This document shows, piece by piece, positions 8,285 to 16,109 of a DNA stretch of 64,000 nt. This DNA comes from Pseudorhodoplanes sinuspersici. Lineage in GTDB: Bacteria > Pseudomonadota > Alphaproteobacteria > Rhizobiales > Xanthobacteraceae. The stretch covers positions 3,342,501 through 3,406,500 of the forward strand of contig NZ_CP021112.1 in assembly GCF_002119765.1 (NCBI RefSeq), in the 5' to 3' direction. Positions within the stretch are counted from its first letter, which is position 1. Every line of letters begins with the position of its first letter. The notes beneath the pieces are model-generated. The model had not been told where the DNA came from and searched no databases. It worked only from the letters and a program-made list of their open reading frames with translations. A program made the translations under genes and the position numbers.

Positions 8285-8390
8285 TTTACGCAAATTAGCA
8301 TGCGATCACCAATTGCGAAATATCTCGGCAAGGATGACCGCGGCGTCGTGATATAAGCCGTCAAATCAGCGTCTCACCGGATGTCGTGCA

Positions 8391-10070
8391 TTGTCGAACA
8401 GTCACATTCCCCCTGCCTATACCATGACGCCTGCCACCTTTGCGCGTTACGATCAGGCGTTCCCCGAACTGACCGAAGCGGAAATCCAACGCATCCGCCG
8501 CTTCGGCGATATTCATCGCTATATCGATGGCGAAGCCTTGTTCGAGACCGGCAAGCCCGGCCGCGGCATGTATGTCGTTTTGTCCGGTCATGTGGCCATC
8601 TGCCAGCGCGACGGGCTTGGCCATATCACGCCGATCATCGATCAGGGGCCCGGCCAGTTTTTGGCCGAGATCGCCGCTCTGTCCGGCCGCCCGTCCTTGG
8701 TCGATGGCCGCGCCGAGGGCGATGTCGAGGCGCTGGTGATTGCGCCGGAAGGCGTGCGCCGTCTCCTGATCGCCGAGGCCGAGCTCGGTGAACGGATCAT
8801 GCGCGCATTGATCCTGCGCCGCGTCGCCTTGATCGACAGCGAGGCAGGCGGCGTCGTGCTGATCGGCTCGCCGATGTCGGGCGATGTCGCGCGCATCGAG
8901 AGTTTCCTGACCCGCAACGCCATCCCGCATCACCTGCTCGATCCGCAATCCGATCTCGAGGCGCGTGAGCTGATCGCGCGCTATGCGCCGGCGCCCACCG
9001 ACCTGCCGCTGGTGGTTGCGCCGAATGGCGATGTGCTGCGCAATCCGAACGAGAATGCCATCGCGCGCGCCCTGTCGATGGTGACAACGGCGCAGAGCGA
9101 AAAACTTTATGACGTCGCCATTGTCGGCTCAGGTCCCGCGGGCCTTTCGACGGCAGTCTATGCGGCCTCCGAAGGCCTGTCGGTGATCGTGCTGGATAAA
9201 CGCGCCTTTGGCGGGCAAGCGGGCGCCAGCGCCCGCATCGAAAACTACCTCGGCTTTCCGACCGGCATTACCGGCATGGCGCTGGCCGGCCGCGCCTTCG
9301 TGCAGGCGCAGAAATTCGGCAGCGAGATCATGATTCCGGTCTACGTGACGTCGCTCGATTGCGCGCGCAAGGACGGCACCTTCGGCATTCATCTGGACGA
9401 CGGTACGGTGATCAATGCCCGTTCGGTCGTGATCGCAAGTGGGGCGCGCTATCGCCAGCTTGCGGTCGATAGCCTTGGTGAATTTGAAGGACGTGGCATC
9501 TGGTACTGGGCCTCGCCGATCGAAGCGCGGCTTTGCACGAATGAGGAGGTCGTCCTTGTCGGCGGCGGCAATTCAGCCGGGCAGGCGGCGGTGTTTCTTT
9601 CCGGTTACGCCTCGAAAGTGCGGGTCATGGTGCGCGGCGAAGGACTGGCGGCGACCATGTCGCGCTATCTTGTCGACCGCATTGAATCGGCGCCGAATAT
9701 CGAGGTCATGCCGCATACCGAAGTCGTCGGCCTGACGGGTGATCGCAGCTTGCAACAGGTCCGCTGGCGCAACCGCAAGAGCGGCGAGGAAACCGAAGGC
9801 GCGATCCGCAACCTGTTCCTGTTCATTGGTGCCGATCCGGCAACGGCGTGGCTGAAGGATTGCGGCGTCGAACTGGATCGCACCGGTTTTGTCATCACCG
9901 GCAAGCATTGCAGCAACGGCGATGCTGAAATGCCGCTGCAGTCCTGTGTGCCCGGCGTGTTTGCCGTCGGCGATGTGCGGGCCGGGTCGGTCAAGCGCGT
10001 CGGTGGCGCGATCGGCGAGGGTGCGCAGGTGGTGGCGGCATTGCACCGGTATCTGGCGGGGCAGGGCTAG
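8391..10070 (+). CDS. Cyclic-nucleotide-binding domain fused to thioredoxin reductase-like flavoprotein lacking the CxxC
   Basis: A 559-residue fusion. Residues about 20-140 form a CRP-type cyclic-nucleotide-binding domain (GEALFETGKPGRGMYVVLSG, then GQFLAEIAALSGRPS). Residues about 240-555 form a pyridine-nucleotide-disulfide oxidoreductase of the TrxB type: FAD motif VAIVGSGPAGLSTAVYAASEG, NAD(P) motif VVLVGGGNSAGQAAVFLS and second FAD motif CVPGVFAVGDVRAGS. Where TrxB has CATC the sequence is YWASPIEARLC, so the redox-active pair is missing and disulfide reduction by that route is unlikely. The TTG at 8391 is the longest start; an ATG at 8424 is also possible, and neither has a strong ribosome site. 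The UBP zinc-finger gene follows 62 bp downstream, probably in one operon. Confidence 0.9.
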   Translation: MSNSHIPPAYTMTPATFARYDQAFPELTEAEIQRIRRFGDIHRYIDGEALFETGKPGRGMYVVLSGHVAICQRDGLGHITPIIDQGPGQFLAEIAALSGRPSLVDGRAEGDVEALVIAPEGVRRLLIAEAELGERIMRALILRRVALIDSEAGGVVLIGSPMSGDVARIESFLTRNAIPHHLLDPQSDLEARELIARYAPAPTDLPLVVAPNGDVLRNPNENAIARALSMVTTAQSEKLYDVAIVGSGPAGLSTAVYAASEGLSVIVLDKRAFGGQAGASARIENYLGFPTGITGMALAGRAFVQAQKFGSEIMIPVYVTSLDCARKDGTFGIHLDDGTVINARSVVIASGARYRQLAVDSLGEFEGRGIWYWASPIEARLCTNEEVVLVGGGNSAGQAAVFLSGYASKVRVMVRGEGLAATMSRYLVDRIESAPNIEVMPHTEVVGLTGDRSLQQVRWRNRKSGEETEGAIRNLFLFIGADPATAWLKDCGVELDRTGFVITGKHCSNGDAEMPLQSCVPGVFAVGDVRAGSVKRVGGAIGEGAQVVAALHRYLAGQG

Positions 10071-10132
10071 GAATTTCCCTCGAGGTCATGCGCCGACGAA
10101 AACAGGCGACAGTTGAATAGAGGACAGTGGAA

Positions 10133-10441
10133 ATGGCCGACGAATGCACGCATGGCAGCTTCATCCACAAGGTCACGCCGAGCGCATTGGGATGCGAGGA
10201 ATGCCTGAAGATCGGCAGTCCCTGGGTGCATCTGCGCCTCTGCCGCACATGCGGCCATGTCGGCTGCTGCGATGACTCGCCCAACAAGCACGCGACCAGG
10301 CATTTTCATGCCACGCAACATCCGGTGATCGAGGGGTACGACCCGCCGGAAGGCTGGGGCTGGTGCTATGTCGATGAGGTCTTTCTCGATCTTGGCGATG
10401 ACACGACACCGCAGAACGGACCGATCCCGCGATTTATTTAA
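10133..10441 (+). CDS. UBP-type zinc finger protein
   Basis: A 102-residue protein that is essentially one zf-UBP domain. The expected zinc ligands are all present: C5 and H7, C21xxC24, C37xxC40, C45 or C46, H53, H57, H59 and H63, with the conserved WCY close to the C-terminus (GWGWCYVDEVF). In eukaryotic deubiquitinases this fold binds the C-terminal tail of ubiquitin; the bacterial role is unknown. The ATG at 10133 is preceded by AGAGGA. It is downstream of the cNMP/TrxB-like flavoprotein, a pairing that suggests a shared redox or signalling function. A GTG two codons upstream is an alternative start. Confidence 0.88.
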   Translation: MADECTHGSFIHKVTPSALGCEECLKIGSPWVHLRLCRTCGHVGCCDDSPNKHATRHFHATQHPVIEGYDPPEGWGWCYVDEVFLDLGDDTTPQNGPIPRFI

Positions 10442-10467
10442 AGTCGTACGGCGTATTTGGGCGACTC

Positions 10468-10488
10468 CCTCTCCCTTTCAGGGAGAGG
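10468..10488. terminator. Perfect hairpin related to repeat family A, between convergent genes
   Basis: CCTCTCCCT-TTC-AGGGAGAGG is a perfect nine-base-pair stem placed between the UBP zinc-finger gene (end 10441) and the GGDEF gene (end 10498). It has the same sequence type as the outer stem of the element at 1979-2086. There is no T-run on either side, so termination is inferred from position only. Confidence 0.5.
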
Positions 10489-10497
10489 TTAAGAAAA

Positions 10498-12018
10498 CTA
10501 CGACGCCACTGAAATCGGCGGCGCAGCATCCACCCTTCGCCGGCGATCATGCTGCATGTCCATGTAATGCTGGCGCTTGGCGGCCAGCATCACCAGATCG
10601 GCGCGCTTGACGACGGACTCCATGCGCTCGCCCTGCTCCGCGGTTGCGGCACCCATGGAGAGACTCAGCGTCAGGTCGGGATAGAAGGTGTTGTTGATCG
10701 CGATCAGATCGCAGATCGACTGGATCATCGCCGCGCCGCCTTCCTCGTCGGTTTCCGGCAACAGGATCGCGAATTCGTCGCCGCCGATGCGGGCGGCATG
10801 CGCCGGCCTTTCGATGGCGGAATTCAACACTTCGCCGGCCCGCCGCAACAACTGATCGCCGGCGGCATGACCGAGTTCGTCATTGGCGGCCTTCAGGCCG
10901 TTCAGGTCCGCCATGATGATGGTGATCGGATGCGGTCCCTTGCGCTCCAGCCGGTTCAGTTCGTCGACATAGAAGGAGCGGTTGAACAGCTTGGTCAGCA
11001 CGTCATGCGTGCCGAGATATTCGAGATAGGCCTCCGCCTTCTTGCGCGCTGTGATGTCGGTCAGCGCCACCTGGACCAGCGACCAGTCTTTCTCGCGGCC
11101 CGGCAGCACCGAGAATTGCAGCAGGAGATTCAGCTTGGTGCCGTCGAGCGCGTAATTCACCACTTCGCGCAACTGGAACAGCTTGCCGTCCCACAGATCG
11201 ATGAGCTGTTCGCGGAAGTGATGCTCCATGTCGTCGCGGAACACATCGCGTAACGCCCGCAGCAAGGCCGCCTTGTTGGCGGCGCCGAACAGGTCCAGCG
11301 TGCGCTGGTTGACATCCAGCACCTTGATCTCGCTCATGCAGCGGACGACGAATTCCGGATGCACGTCGGTGAAAACCCGGAAATCGGTAATGCCGCGTTC
11401 GCGGATCTCATCGAGCAGCTTCTTGACCTGGCTGAAATCCTCGACCCAGAGCGAGACCGGCGAATGGGCGAACAGACCGAGCGCATAGCCTTCGCTCACG
11501 CTCAGCCTGCGCCGGGCATTCTCGCGTTCCGTGACATCCTCGATCGAGACCAGCACGCGCTCCCAATTTTCCTCGTAACCGGGGAGCACCTGGCCATGGA
11601 GCTGAATGTCGAGCCGCTGGCCGGACAGCGTATAATTGACGGTGTTGCTGGAGAAGGCGCTCTTGCCTTCCCAAAGCTGCACCAGTTCCTCGATATGCGT
11701 GGCCAGCATGTCGTCGCGAAACACGGAGCCGAGATGGGCGACGAGGTGATCGAGGTCGTTTGCGCCGTACAGGGTCAGCGTCTTGCGATTGATCTTCAGC
11801 ACGCGGATGCAGGCCGAACACTCCTTCACTCGGGCTGGGTCGGCTGCGAAATACGCCCGCAGATTGGTCACGCCATCCGCCCGCCATTGTGCGAACAGGG
11901 CTTTGAGTGCGCTGTAATCCTCCAGCCAGAGTGAGACCGGAGCCAGGTCGAACATCTCGGCGTCATTGTTGAGGGCGCCGCTAAATGCGGCAGCATCGTT
12001 AGAATCGGAATGTGTCAT
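10498..12018 (-). CDS. Diguanylate cyclase with two tandem PAS-like sensory modules
   Basis: A 506-residue cytoplasmic protein. Two homologous modules start at about residues 23 and 187: each has P-V-S-L-W-(L/V)-E-D, then A/V-KxCS or RCMSEIKVLDVNQRTL-type segments, then VFRDDM and an (A/V)NYxLxG strand, each ending in a DxTxRxxA linker typical of PAS domains. The GGDEF domain begins at about residue 335 (YLEYLGTHDVLTKLFNRS) and has an intact active motif RIGGDEFAIL. The product-inhibition RxxD site is not present in the expected place before GGDEF. No EAL domain and no membrane segment are seen. It should make cyclic di-GMP in response to a small ligand or redox cue. Confidence 0.93.
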   Translation of the reverse strand: MTHSDSNDAAAFSGALNNDAEMFDLAPVSLWLEDYSALKALFAQWRADGVTNLRAYFAADPARVKECSACIRVLKINRKTLTLYGANDLDHLVAHLGSVFRDDMLATHIEELVQLWEGKSAFSSNTVNYTLSGQRLDIQLHGQVLPGYEENWERVLVSIEDVTERENARRRLSVSEGYALGLFAHSPVSLWVEDFSQVKKLLDEIRERGITDFRVFTDVHPEFVVRCMSEIKVLDVNQRTLDLFGAANKAALLRALRDVFRDDMEHHFREQLIDLWDGKLFQLREVVNYALDGTKLNLLLQFSVLPGREKDWSLVQVALTDITARKKAEAYLEYLGTHDVLTKLFNRSFYVDELNRLERKGPHPITIIMADLNGLKAANDELGHAAGDQLLRRAGEVLNSAIERPAHAARIGGDEFAILLPETDEEGGAAMIQSICDLIAINNTFYPDLTLSLSMGAATAEQGERMESVVKRADLVMLAAKRQHYMDMQHDRRRRVDAAPPISVAS

Positions 12019-12111
12019 AGAAGCCGCGCGGTGAAAGAGCGCTAATAACGGCCACTATAGGTGATTCCCGTTATCAAAGGGTGATATTGCACCTCCCCGA
12101 ACAGCTTTTTA

Positions 12112-12139
12112 TGGGCGGGACCGGCCCGGACCCCGCCCA
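12112..12139 (-). terminator. GC-rich hairpin downstream of the SDR gene
   Basis: TGGGCGGG pairs with CCCGCCCA across an inner CCGG/CCGG. It lies downstream of the minus-strand SDR gene (end 12180) and upstream of the GGDEF gene. On the minus strand the stem is followed by A residues, not T, so it is at best a factor-dependent terminator. Confidence 0.35.
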
Positions 12140-12179
12140 CAAGCGAAATTTTTGGAAGGGAATGGAAGCGTTCCAGCCT

Positions 12180-12911
12180 TTAATTCGGGCTCGCCGTCGG
12201 GCGCACGACGATCTCGTTCACGTCGACATCGTCCGGCTGTTCCACCGCAAAGGCGACCGCCCGGGCGATGGCGTCAGGACCGATCGCGATCTTGCGATAG
12301 TCGTCCATCATCGCGCGCGCCGAGGCGTCGGTGATGTCGGTGCCGAGTTCGGATTCCGTGACGCCGGGGGAGATGACGGCGACGCGGATATCGCGGTTTT
12401 CCTGCCGCAGGCCATCCGAGATCGCTCGCACCGCGAATTTGGTGGCGCAATAGACGGCCGCGGTCGGGACCACATAGTGACCGCCGATAGAGGACACATT
12501 GACGAACTGTCCGGCGCCTTGCCGCTTGAAGCGCGGCAGGCCTGCGGCGATGCCGTAGAGAACGCCGCGGATATTGACGTCGAGCATGCGTTCCCACTCC
12601 TCGACCTTTAGCGCATCCATGGGTGATAGCGGCATCACGCCGGCATTGTTCACCACCACGTCGATGCGGCCGAACTCTTTCTCGGCAAAGGCGATGAAGG
12701 CTTCCATGTCGTCGCGCGATATCACGTCGAGCGCTTGGCTGCGGGCCGATCCGCCGGCGGCTTTGATCTCTTTCGCAAGCGCATTGAGCCGGTCCGTGCG
12801 GCGCGCACCCATGACGACATGGGCGCCTTTCTGAGCCAATAGTCGTGCGGTTGCTTCACCAATGCCGCTGCTGGCGCCGGTGATGGCGATGACTTTTCCT
12901 GTGATAGACAT
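12180..12911 (-). CDS. Classical short-chain dehydrogenase/reductase
   Basis: A 243-residue SDR with all classical motifs: cofactor motif ITGASSGIGEATA at about residue 10, ARR after the second strand (NADP preference likely), NNAG at about residue 88, catalytic Ser in NVSSIGG and YxxxK as YCATK. It reduces or oxidises a small carbonyl or alcohol. AAGGACTC lies nine bases before the ATG. It is followed upstream by the carboxymuconolactone decarboxylase-like gene (27 bp gap) on the same strand and is divergent, as a pair, from the AraC regulator at 13598. This SDR/AraC arrangement is common, and the regulator probably controls the pair. Confidence 0.92.
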   Translation of the reverse strand: MSITGKVIAITGASSGIGEATARLLAQKGAHVVMGARRTDRLNALAKEIKAAGGSARSQALDVISRDDMEAFIAFAEKEFGRIDVVVNNAGVMPLSPMDALKVEEWERMLDVNIRGVLYGIAAGLPRFKRQGAGQFVNVSSIGGHYVVPTAAVYCATKFAVRAISDGLRQENRDIRVAVISPGVTESELGTDITDASARAMMDDYRKIAIGPDAIARAVAFAVEQPDDVDVNEIVVRPTASPN

Positions 12912-12938
12912 GTTGAGAGTCCTTTTTTGAGCGGGATG

Positions 12939-13427
12939 TCAGTTCTTGGCGAGGGGCAGGGCGATGCCGCGCTGTGCGAACACCTCGCGCAGCGCCTGTG
13001 CGGCATCGATGGCGCGTGGAAAGCCGGCGGTGACGGTGGTCACCAGCGCAATGTCGAGCAGCTCCTGCGGCTTCACCCCGTTGTTGAGCGCGTAACCGGC
13101 ATGGATCTTCAGGTAGGGCAGGTTGCCTTGCGCGGCGAAGGCGGCGACCACGGCAAGCTGACGCGTGCGGATGTCGAGTGCATCGCTGCCGAAGACATCG
13201 CCCAATGCATATGTCAGAACCGCATCGCCGAAAGCCGGCATGTCGCGCCTGAGGGCGTCGAGAACCGGCTGGCCGGCTCCGTCGCTGAGTGTCGTGATGA
13301 CCTGCAGGCCACGCTCTGCGCGCGGATCAGCCGGCTGGCCGATGGCCGCTGGAACGATCGCCAGCGCTGAGAGCAGCCCAAAACCTGTGCGGGCGGCTAT
13401 CGTCATCATCAAGGGGATTGCTTTCAT
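12939..13427 (-). CDS. Secreted carboxymuconolactone decarboxylase (CMD)-family protein
   Basis: A 162-residue protein with an N-terminal signal-like segment (MKAIPLMMTIAARTGFGLLSALAIVP up to AIGQPA) and a CMD/AhpD-type helical domain, recognisable by DIRTRQLAVVAAFAAQGN, LKIHAGYALNNG and PQELLDIALVTTV. No CxxC redox pair is present, so it is not an AhpD-type peroxidase partner. I chose the ATG at 13427 because GAGGA precedes it; an ATG eight codons upstream exists. It is the first gene of a two-gene unit with the SDR, divergent from the AraC regulator. Confidence 0.85.
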   Translation of the reverse strand: MKAIPLMMTIAARTGFGLLSALAIVPAAIGQPADPRAERGLQVITTLSDGAGQPVLDALRRDMPAFGDAVLTYALGDVFGSDALDIRTRQLAVVAAFAAQGNLPYLKIHAGYALNNGVKPQELLDIALVTTVTAGFPRAIDAAQALREVFAQRGIALPLAKN

Positions 13428-13597
13428 GTCGTCGTCCTCGAACGGGAGCATCGATGGACGGACGATGGGCGATGAGGCGCCCGAGGCGGTAGACCATTGC
13501 TCGCCGTTTATTGCCTGATCCTCCAGAAGATAGCCGCCGGGGTTTCAGACCTCAACAATCCGGTCTATTCTTGCCGCAGGAATTCCGGAGAAGTTTC
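13428..13597. promoter_or_regulatory. Divergent regulatory region between CMD/SDR pair and AraC regulator
   Basis: This 170-bp region separates the starts of two divergent units and should hold the promoters for both and the AraC operators. I do not see a convincing direct repeat or a clear -35/-10 pair by eye. The assignment rests on gene orientation. Confidence 0.5.
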
Positions 13598-14539
13598 ATG
13601 GGTTTGGCGCACAATTCGCACGATCGCGATATGGCGGAGGCCGGAGAGCTCGCGGCGCTGATTGATCGATTCTCCGGCGCTGACGGGATTCAGCCGACCG
13701 CCATTCCGCGTCTCGTGCTGATCCGCTGCTCGCAGCCGACCGAGCCGCTGCATGCGCTGCACGAGCCGGCTTTGTGCATCGTCGCCCAAGGCCGCAAGCA
13801 GGTGATGCTCGGCGACACGATCTACGACTACGACCCGGCACACTATCTCGTCGTGTCTGTGGATGTGCCGATCATCGGCCAGGTGATTGAGGCGTCCCCG
13901 TCACGGCCCTATCTGTGTCTTCGGCTCGATCTCGATCCGGTGGTGCTGAGCGCCTTGATCCTCGATGCCGGCGCGGACGATGCCACCGATCAGCTGCCGC
14001 AATCGAGCCTGCAGCTCGATGTGGTGACGCTGGAATTGCTCGATGCCGCCATCCGTCTGGTGCGCTTGCTGGCGACGCCCCGCGATATTGGTATGCTTGC
14101 GCCACTGGCAGAGCGCGAAATCCTTTATCGCCTGCTGCACACGCCGCAGGGCGCGCGTCTGCGTCAGATCGCACGCGCCGACGGCAAGCTGCAGCAGATC
14201 AATCGCGCCATTGATTGGATCAAAAAGAACTTCCGCGAGTCTTTCAGCATCGAGCAGATCGCTGCCGAGGCACGCATGAGTGCATCGGCATTGCACGATC
14301 ACTTCAAGACCGTGACGGCCATGACTCCGTTGCAATATCAAAAGCAGTTGCGTCTGCAGGAAGCGCGCCGCCTGATGGTCGGCCTGTCGCTCGATGCTGC
14401 CGCGGCCGGGCATGAGGTCGGCTATGACAGCCCTTCACAATTCAGCCGCGAGTACCGGCGGCTGTTCGGCGCGCCGCCGGCGCGTGATGTGGCGCGGTTG
14501 CGTGAAACACCGGGGATGCTGGCGGGAACGCTGCTTTAG
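13598..14539 (+). CDS. AraC-family transcriptional regulator (AraC_N type)
   Basis: A 313-residue regulator. The N-terminal sensing domain (residues about 25-190) has the AraC_N pattern: LHEPALCIVAQGRKQVMLGDTIYDYDP and PYLCLRLDLDP. The C-terminal DNA-binding domain has two helix-turn-helix units (FSIEQIAAEARMSASALHDHFK and LDAAAAGHEVGYDSPSQFSREY), with the usual ending RRLFGAPPARDVARLR. GGAG sits eight bases before the ATG. Regulators of this subfamily typically control a neighbouring oxidoreductase, here the divergent SDR and CMD genes. Its stop codon TAG is also the first three bases of the family C repeat that follows. Confidence 0.92.
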   Translation: MGLAHNSHDRDMAEAGELAALIDRFSGADGIQPTAIPRLVLIRCSQPTEPLHALHEPALCIVAQGRKQVMLGDTIYDYDPAHYLVVSVDVPIIGQVIEASPSRPYLCLRLDLDPVVLSALILDAGADDATDQLPQSSLQLDVVTLELLDAAIRLVRLLATPRDIGMLAPLAEREILYRLLHTPQGARLRQIARADGKLQQINRAIDWIKKNFRESFSIEQIAAEARMSASALHDHFKTVTAMTPLQYQKQLRLQEARRLMVGLSLDAAAAGHEVGYDSPSQFSREYRRLFGAPPARDVARLRETPGMLAGTLL

Positions 14540-14632
14540 AGCGTTTTCGAGCGAAGTGGATATCGGTTCGCGTAAAGAAAACGCGTTAAAACAATAAGCT
14601 AGAGTCCCGGCTTTGATTCCGTCAAAGCCGGA
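14537..14632. repeat. Dispersed repeat family C, copy 1 (begins at the AraC stop codon)
   Basis: A 96-bp unit beginning TAGAGCGTTTTCGAGCG. It contains GCGTTTTC pairing with GAAAACGC and ends with CCGGCTTTGAT pairing with TCAAAGCCGG. Copy 2 at 27363-27458 has the same length and differs at about nine positions by my count. The 3' hairpin can act as a terminator for the AraC gene, though it is not followed by a T-run. Confidence 0.9.
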
Positions 14633-14657
14633 AAGGCTCAAGAGGCTACGGCGCGCG

Positions 14658-15542
14658 TCAGCGCATGAGTGGCACCAGCGCTGCAAAATCGTCGTGGAGA
14701 TGTCCCTTGGCGATGGCGGCCTTGAACAGGCCGTCGAGGGCATGCGGCAAAGCCGGATTCAGGCCGCGATCCCGCGTCACGTCGAGCAGATGCTGGAATG
14801 CGCCGTGATGCGCGGCCAGTGATGCCAGCGTATTCTCGTCGCCTCGATAACGGCCGTCTCGCGCGCGGGCCAGGAGGTCATCCACCGCACCCTCGACGGT
14901 TGGTCTGAAGGTCGGCCGATATTTGTCATAGGTTTTCAGGTCTATGCCTTCCGCCACGCTCACCGCGATCGCTTGCAGCGTGCCGAACAACGTGCCCCAC
15001 ATTTGCGTCAGCAGCGCAACATCGAGAGCCGAAGCATGACCGAAATCTTCGCCGACATGCAAGGCGTTGCCGCCAAGCGCAAGAAAGAGCTCCTTGTTCT
15101 GATCAAAGTTCGCGTGCGGACCTGAATACAGGACCGTGCCTTCGGGTTCGCCAATGAAGTTGGGTGTCGCCATGATCGCGCCATCGAGATAGCCGATGCC
15201 GTGCCGGCCAGCCCATGCTCCGCTGTCGCGCGCCTGTTGCGGCGAGCCCGAGGTGAGCTGCACGATGAGTTTCGACTTCAGCGCGGCTTCGATCGAGGGC
15301 GACCGCAGGAGTTCATCGGCTGCCGCATAGTCGATGACGTTGACAACGATGATATCGCATGGCGCGATGGCGGTTTCGAGCGAGCCGGACGTTCTTGCTC
15401 CCAACGCAACGAGAGGCTCGGATTTCGCCGCCGTCCGGTTCCAAACCGATGTTGGATATCCCCGTTTCAGAAAGGCCCGCACAAGGGCCGACCCCATGCG
15501 GCCAGCGCCGACGACACAAATCTCTTTACGGGTCTCTTGCAT
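14658..15542 (-). CDS. NAD(P)-dependent oxidoreductase, imine reductase-like (6-phosphogluconate dehydrogenase fold)
   Basis: A 294-residue protein with an N-terminal Rossmann domain (ICVVGAGRMGSALVRAFLKRG, then VWNRTAAK suggesting NADP) and an all-helical C-terminal domain. The segment LDVALLTQMWGTLFG matches the conserved helix of imine reductases and related beta-hydroxyacid dehydrogenase-like enzymes, in which an Asp or Tyr here contributes to catalysis. The classical hydroxyisobutyrate dehydrogenase Lys region is not obvious. It is divergent from an HxlR regulator 128 bp away, which probably represses it in the absence of inducer. Confidence 0.87.
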   Translation of the reverse strand: MQETRKEICVVGAGRMGSALVRAFLKRGYPTSVWNRTAAKSEPLVALGARTSGSLETAIAPCDIIVVNVIDYAAADELLRSPSIEAALKSKLIVQLTSGSPQQARDSGAWAGRHGIGYLDGAIMATPNFIGEPEGTVLYSGPHANFDQNKELFLALGGNALHVGEDFGHASALDVALLTQMWGTLFGTLQAIAVSVAEGIDLKTYDKYRPTFRPTVEGAVDDLLARARDGRYRGDENTLASLAAHHGAFQHLLDVTRDRGLNPALPHALDGLFKAAIAKGHLHDDFAALVPLMR

Positions 15543-15606
15543 TGTTGCAACTCCGATTGCGGCGCTCGACGCGCACTTCCGATTGAGTTGCCGGCTGATA
15601 TATTAG

Positions 15607-15657
15607 GAGTGAAAGGGCGTAAATTACGCACTCTGTTGTAACCACGCACCTGCAGGT
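15607..15657. promoter_or_regulatory. Candidate HxlR operator palindromes
   Basis: GCGTAAATTACGC (15617-15629) is a perfect 13-bp palindrome, framed by GAGTG and CACTC. ACCTGCAGGT (15648-15657) is a second perfect palindrome just before the HxlR start. Both lie in the divergent region between the oxidoreductase and its likely regulator. HxlR proteins bind as dimers to such sites, so an operator role is plausible but inferred. Confidence 0.5.
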
Positions 15658-15670
15658 AAGGAGCGCCGGA

Positions 15671-16039
15671 ATGAAAAAGCTTCAGCACGACGAGTGCGGA
15701 TTTGCCGCCGCACTCAACGCCATTGGCGGCAAGTGGAAGACGATGATTCTCTGGGAGGTAAATCTCGCGCCGCGCCGTTTCGGCGAATTACGGCGGCTGC
15801 TGCCGGGCGTCAGCGAAAAAGTTCTGACGCAACAATTGCGCGAGATGGAAACCGACGACCTGATCGAGCGCACGGTCTTTCCGGGCGCCGTGCAGCGGGT
15901 CGAATATTCCGTGACGGCGTTCGGCAAGACCTTGAATGATGCTGTGTGTGTTCTCTCAAAGTGGGGCAAGGAACACGAGCGTCATATGGCGCAACGGCAA
16001 CAAGCGGTCCAGGCCGACCTAAGCCGGCCAGCCGCCTGA
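15671..16039 (+). CDS. HxlR-family transcriptional regulator
   Basis: A 122-residue winged-helix regulator with the family pattern: a near-N-terminal Cys (HDECGF), the GGKWKTMILWEV helix, RRFGELRRLLPGVSEKVLTQQLREME and TVFPGAVQRVEYSVTAFGKTL. The N-terminal Cys is used as a redox or electrophile sensor in some relatives (HypR, QorR); that use here is a guess. AAGGAGCG lies nine bases before the ATG. It is divergent from the imine-reductase-like gene, which is the usual target arrangement. Confidence 0.93.
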   Translation: MKKLQHDECGFAAALNAIGGKWKTMILWEVNLAPRRFGELRRLLPGVSEKVLTQQLREMETDDLIERTVFPGAVQRVEYSVTAFGKTLNDAVCVLSKWGKEHERHMAQRQQAVQADLSRPAA

Positions 16040-16109
16040 CGGTGTCCTGTGGCGGCGACACGGGCCGCTTTCAGTGTTAGAGTTGGGCGTTTCTTTTGCC
16101 CGGTCCGGC

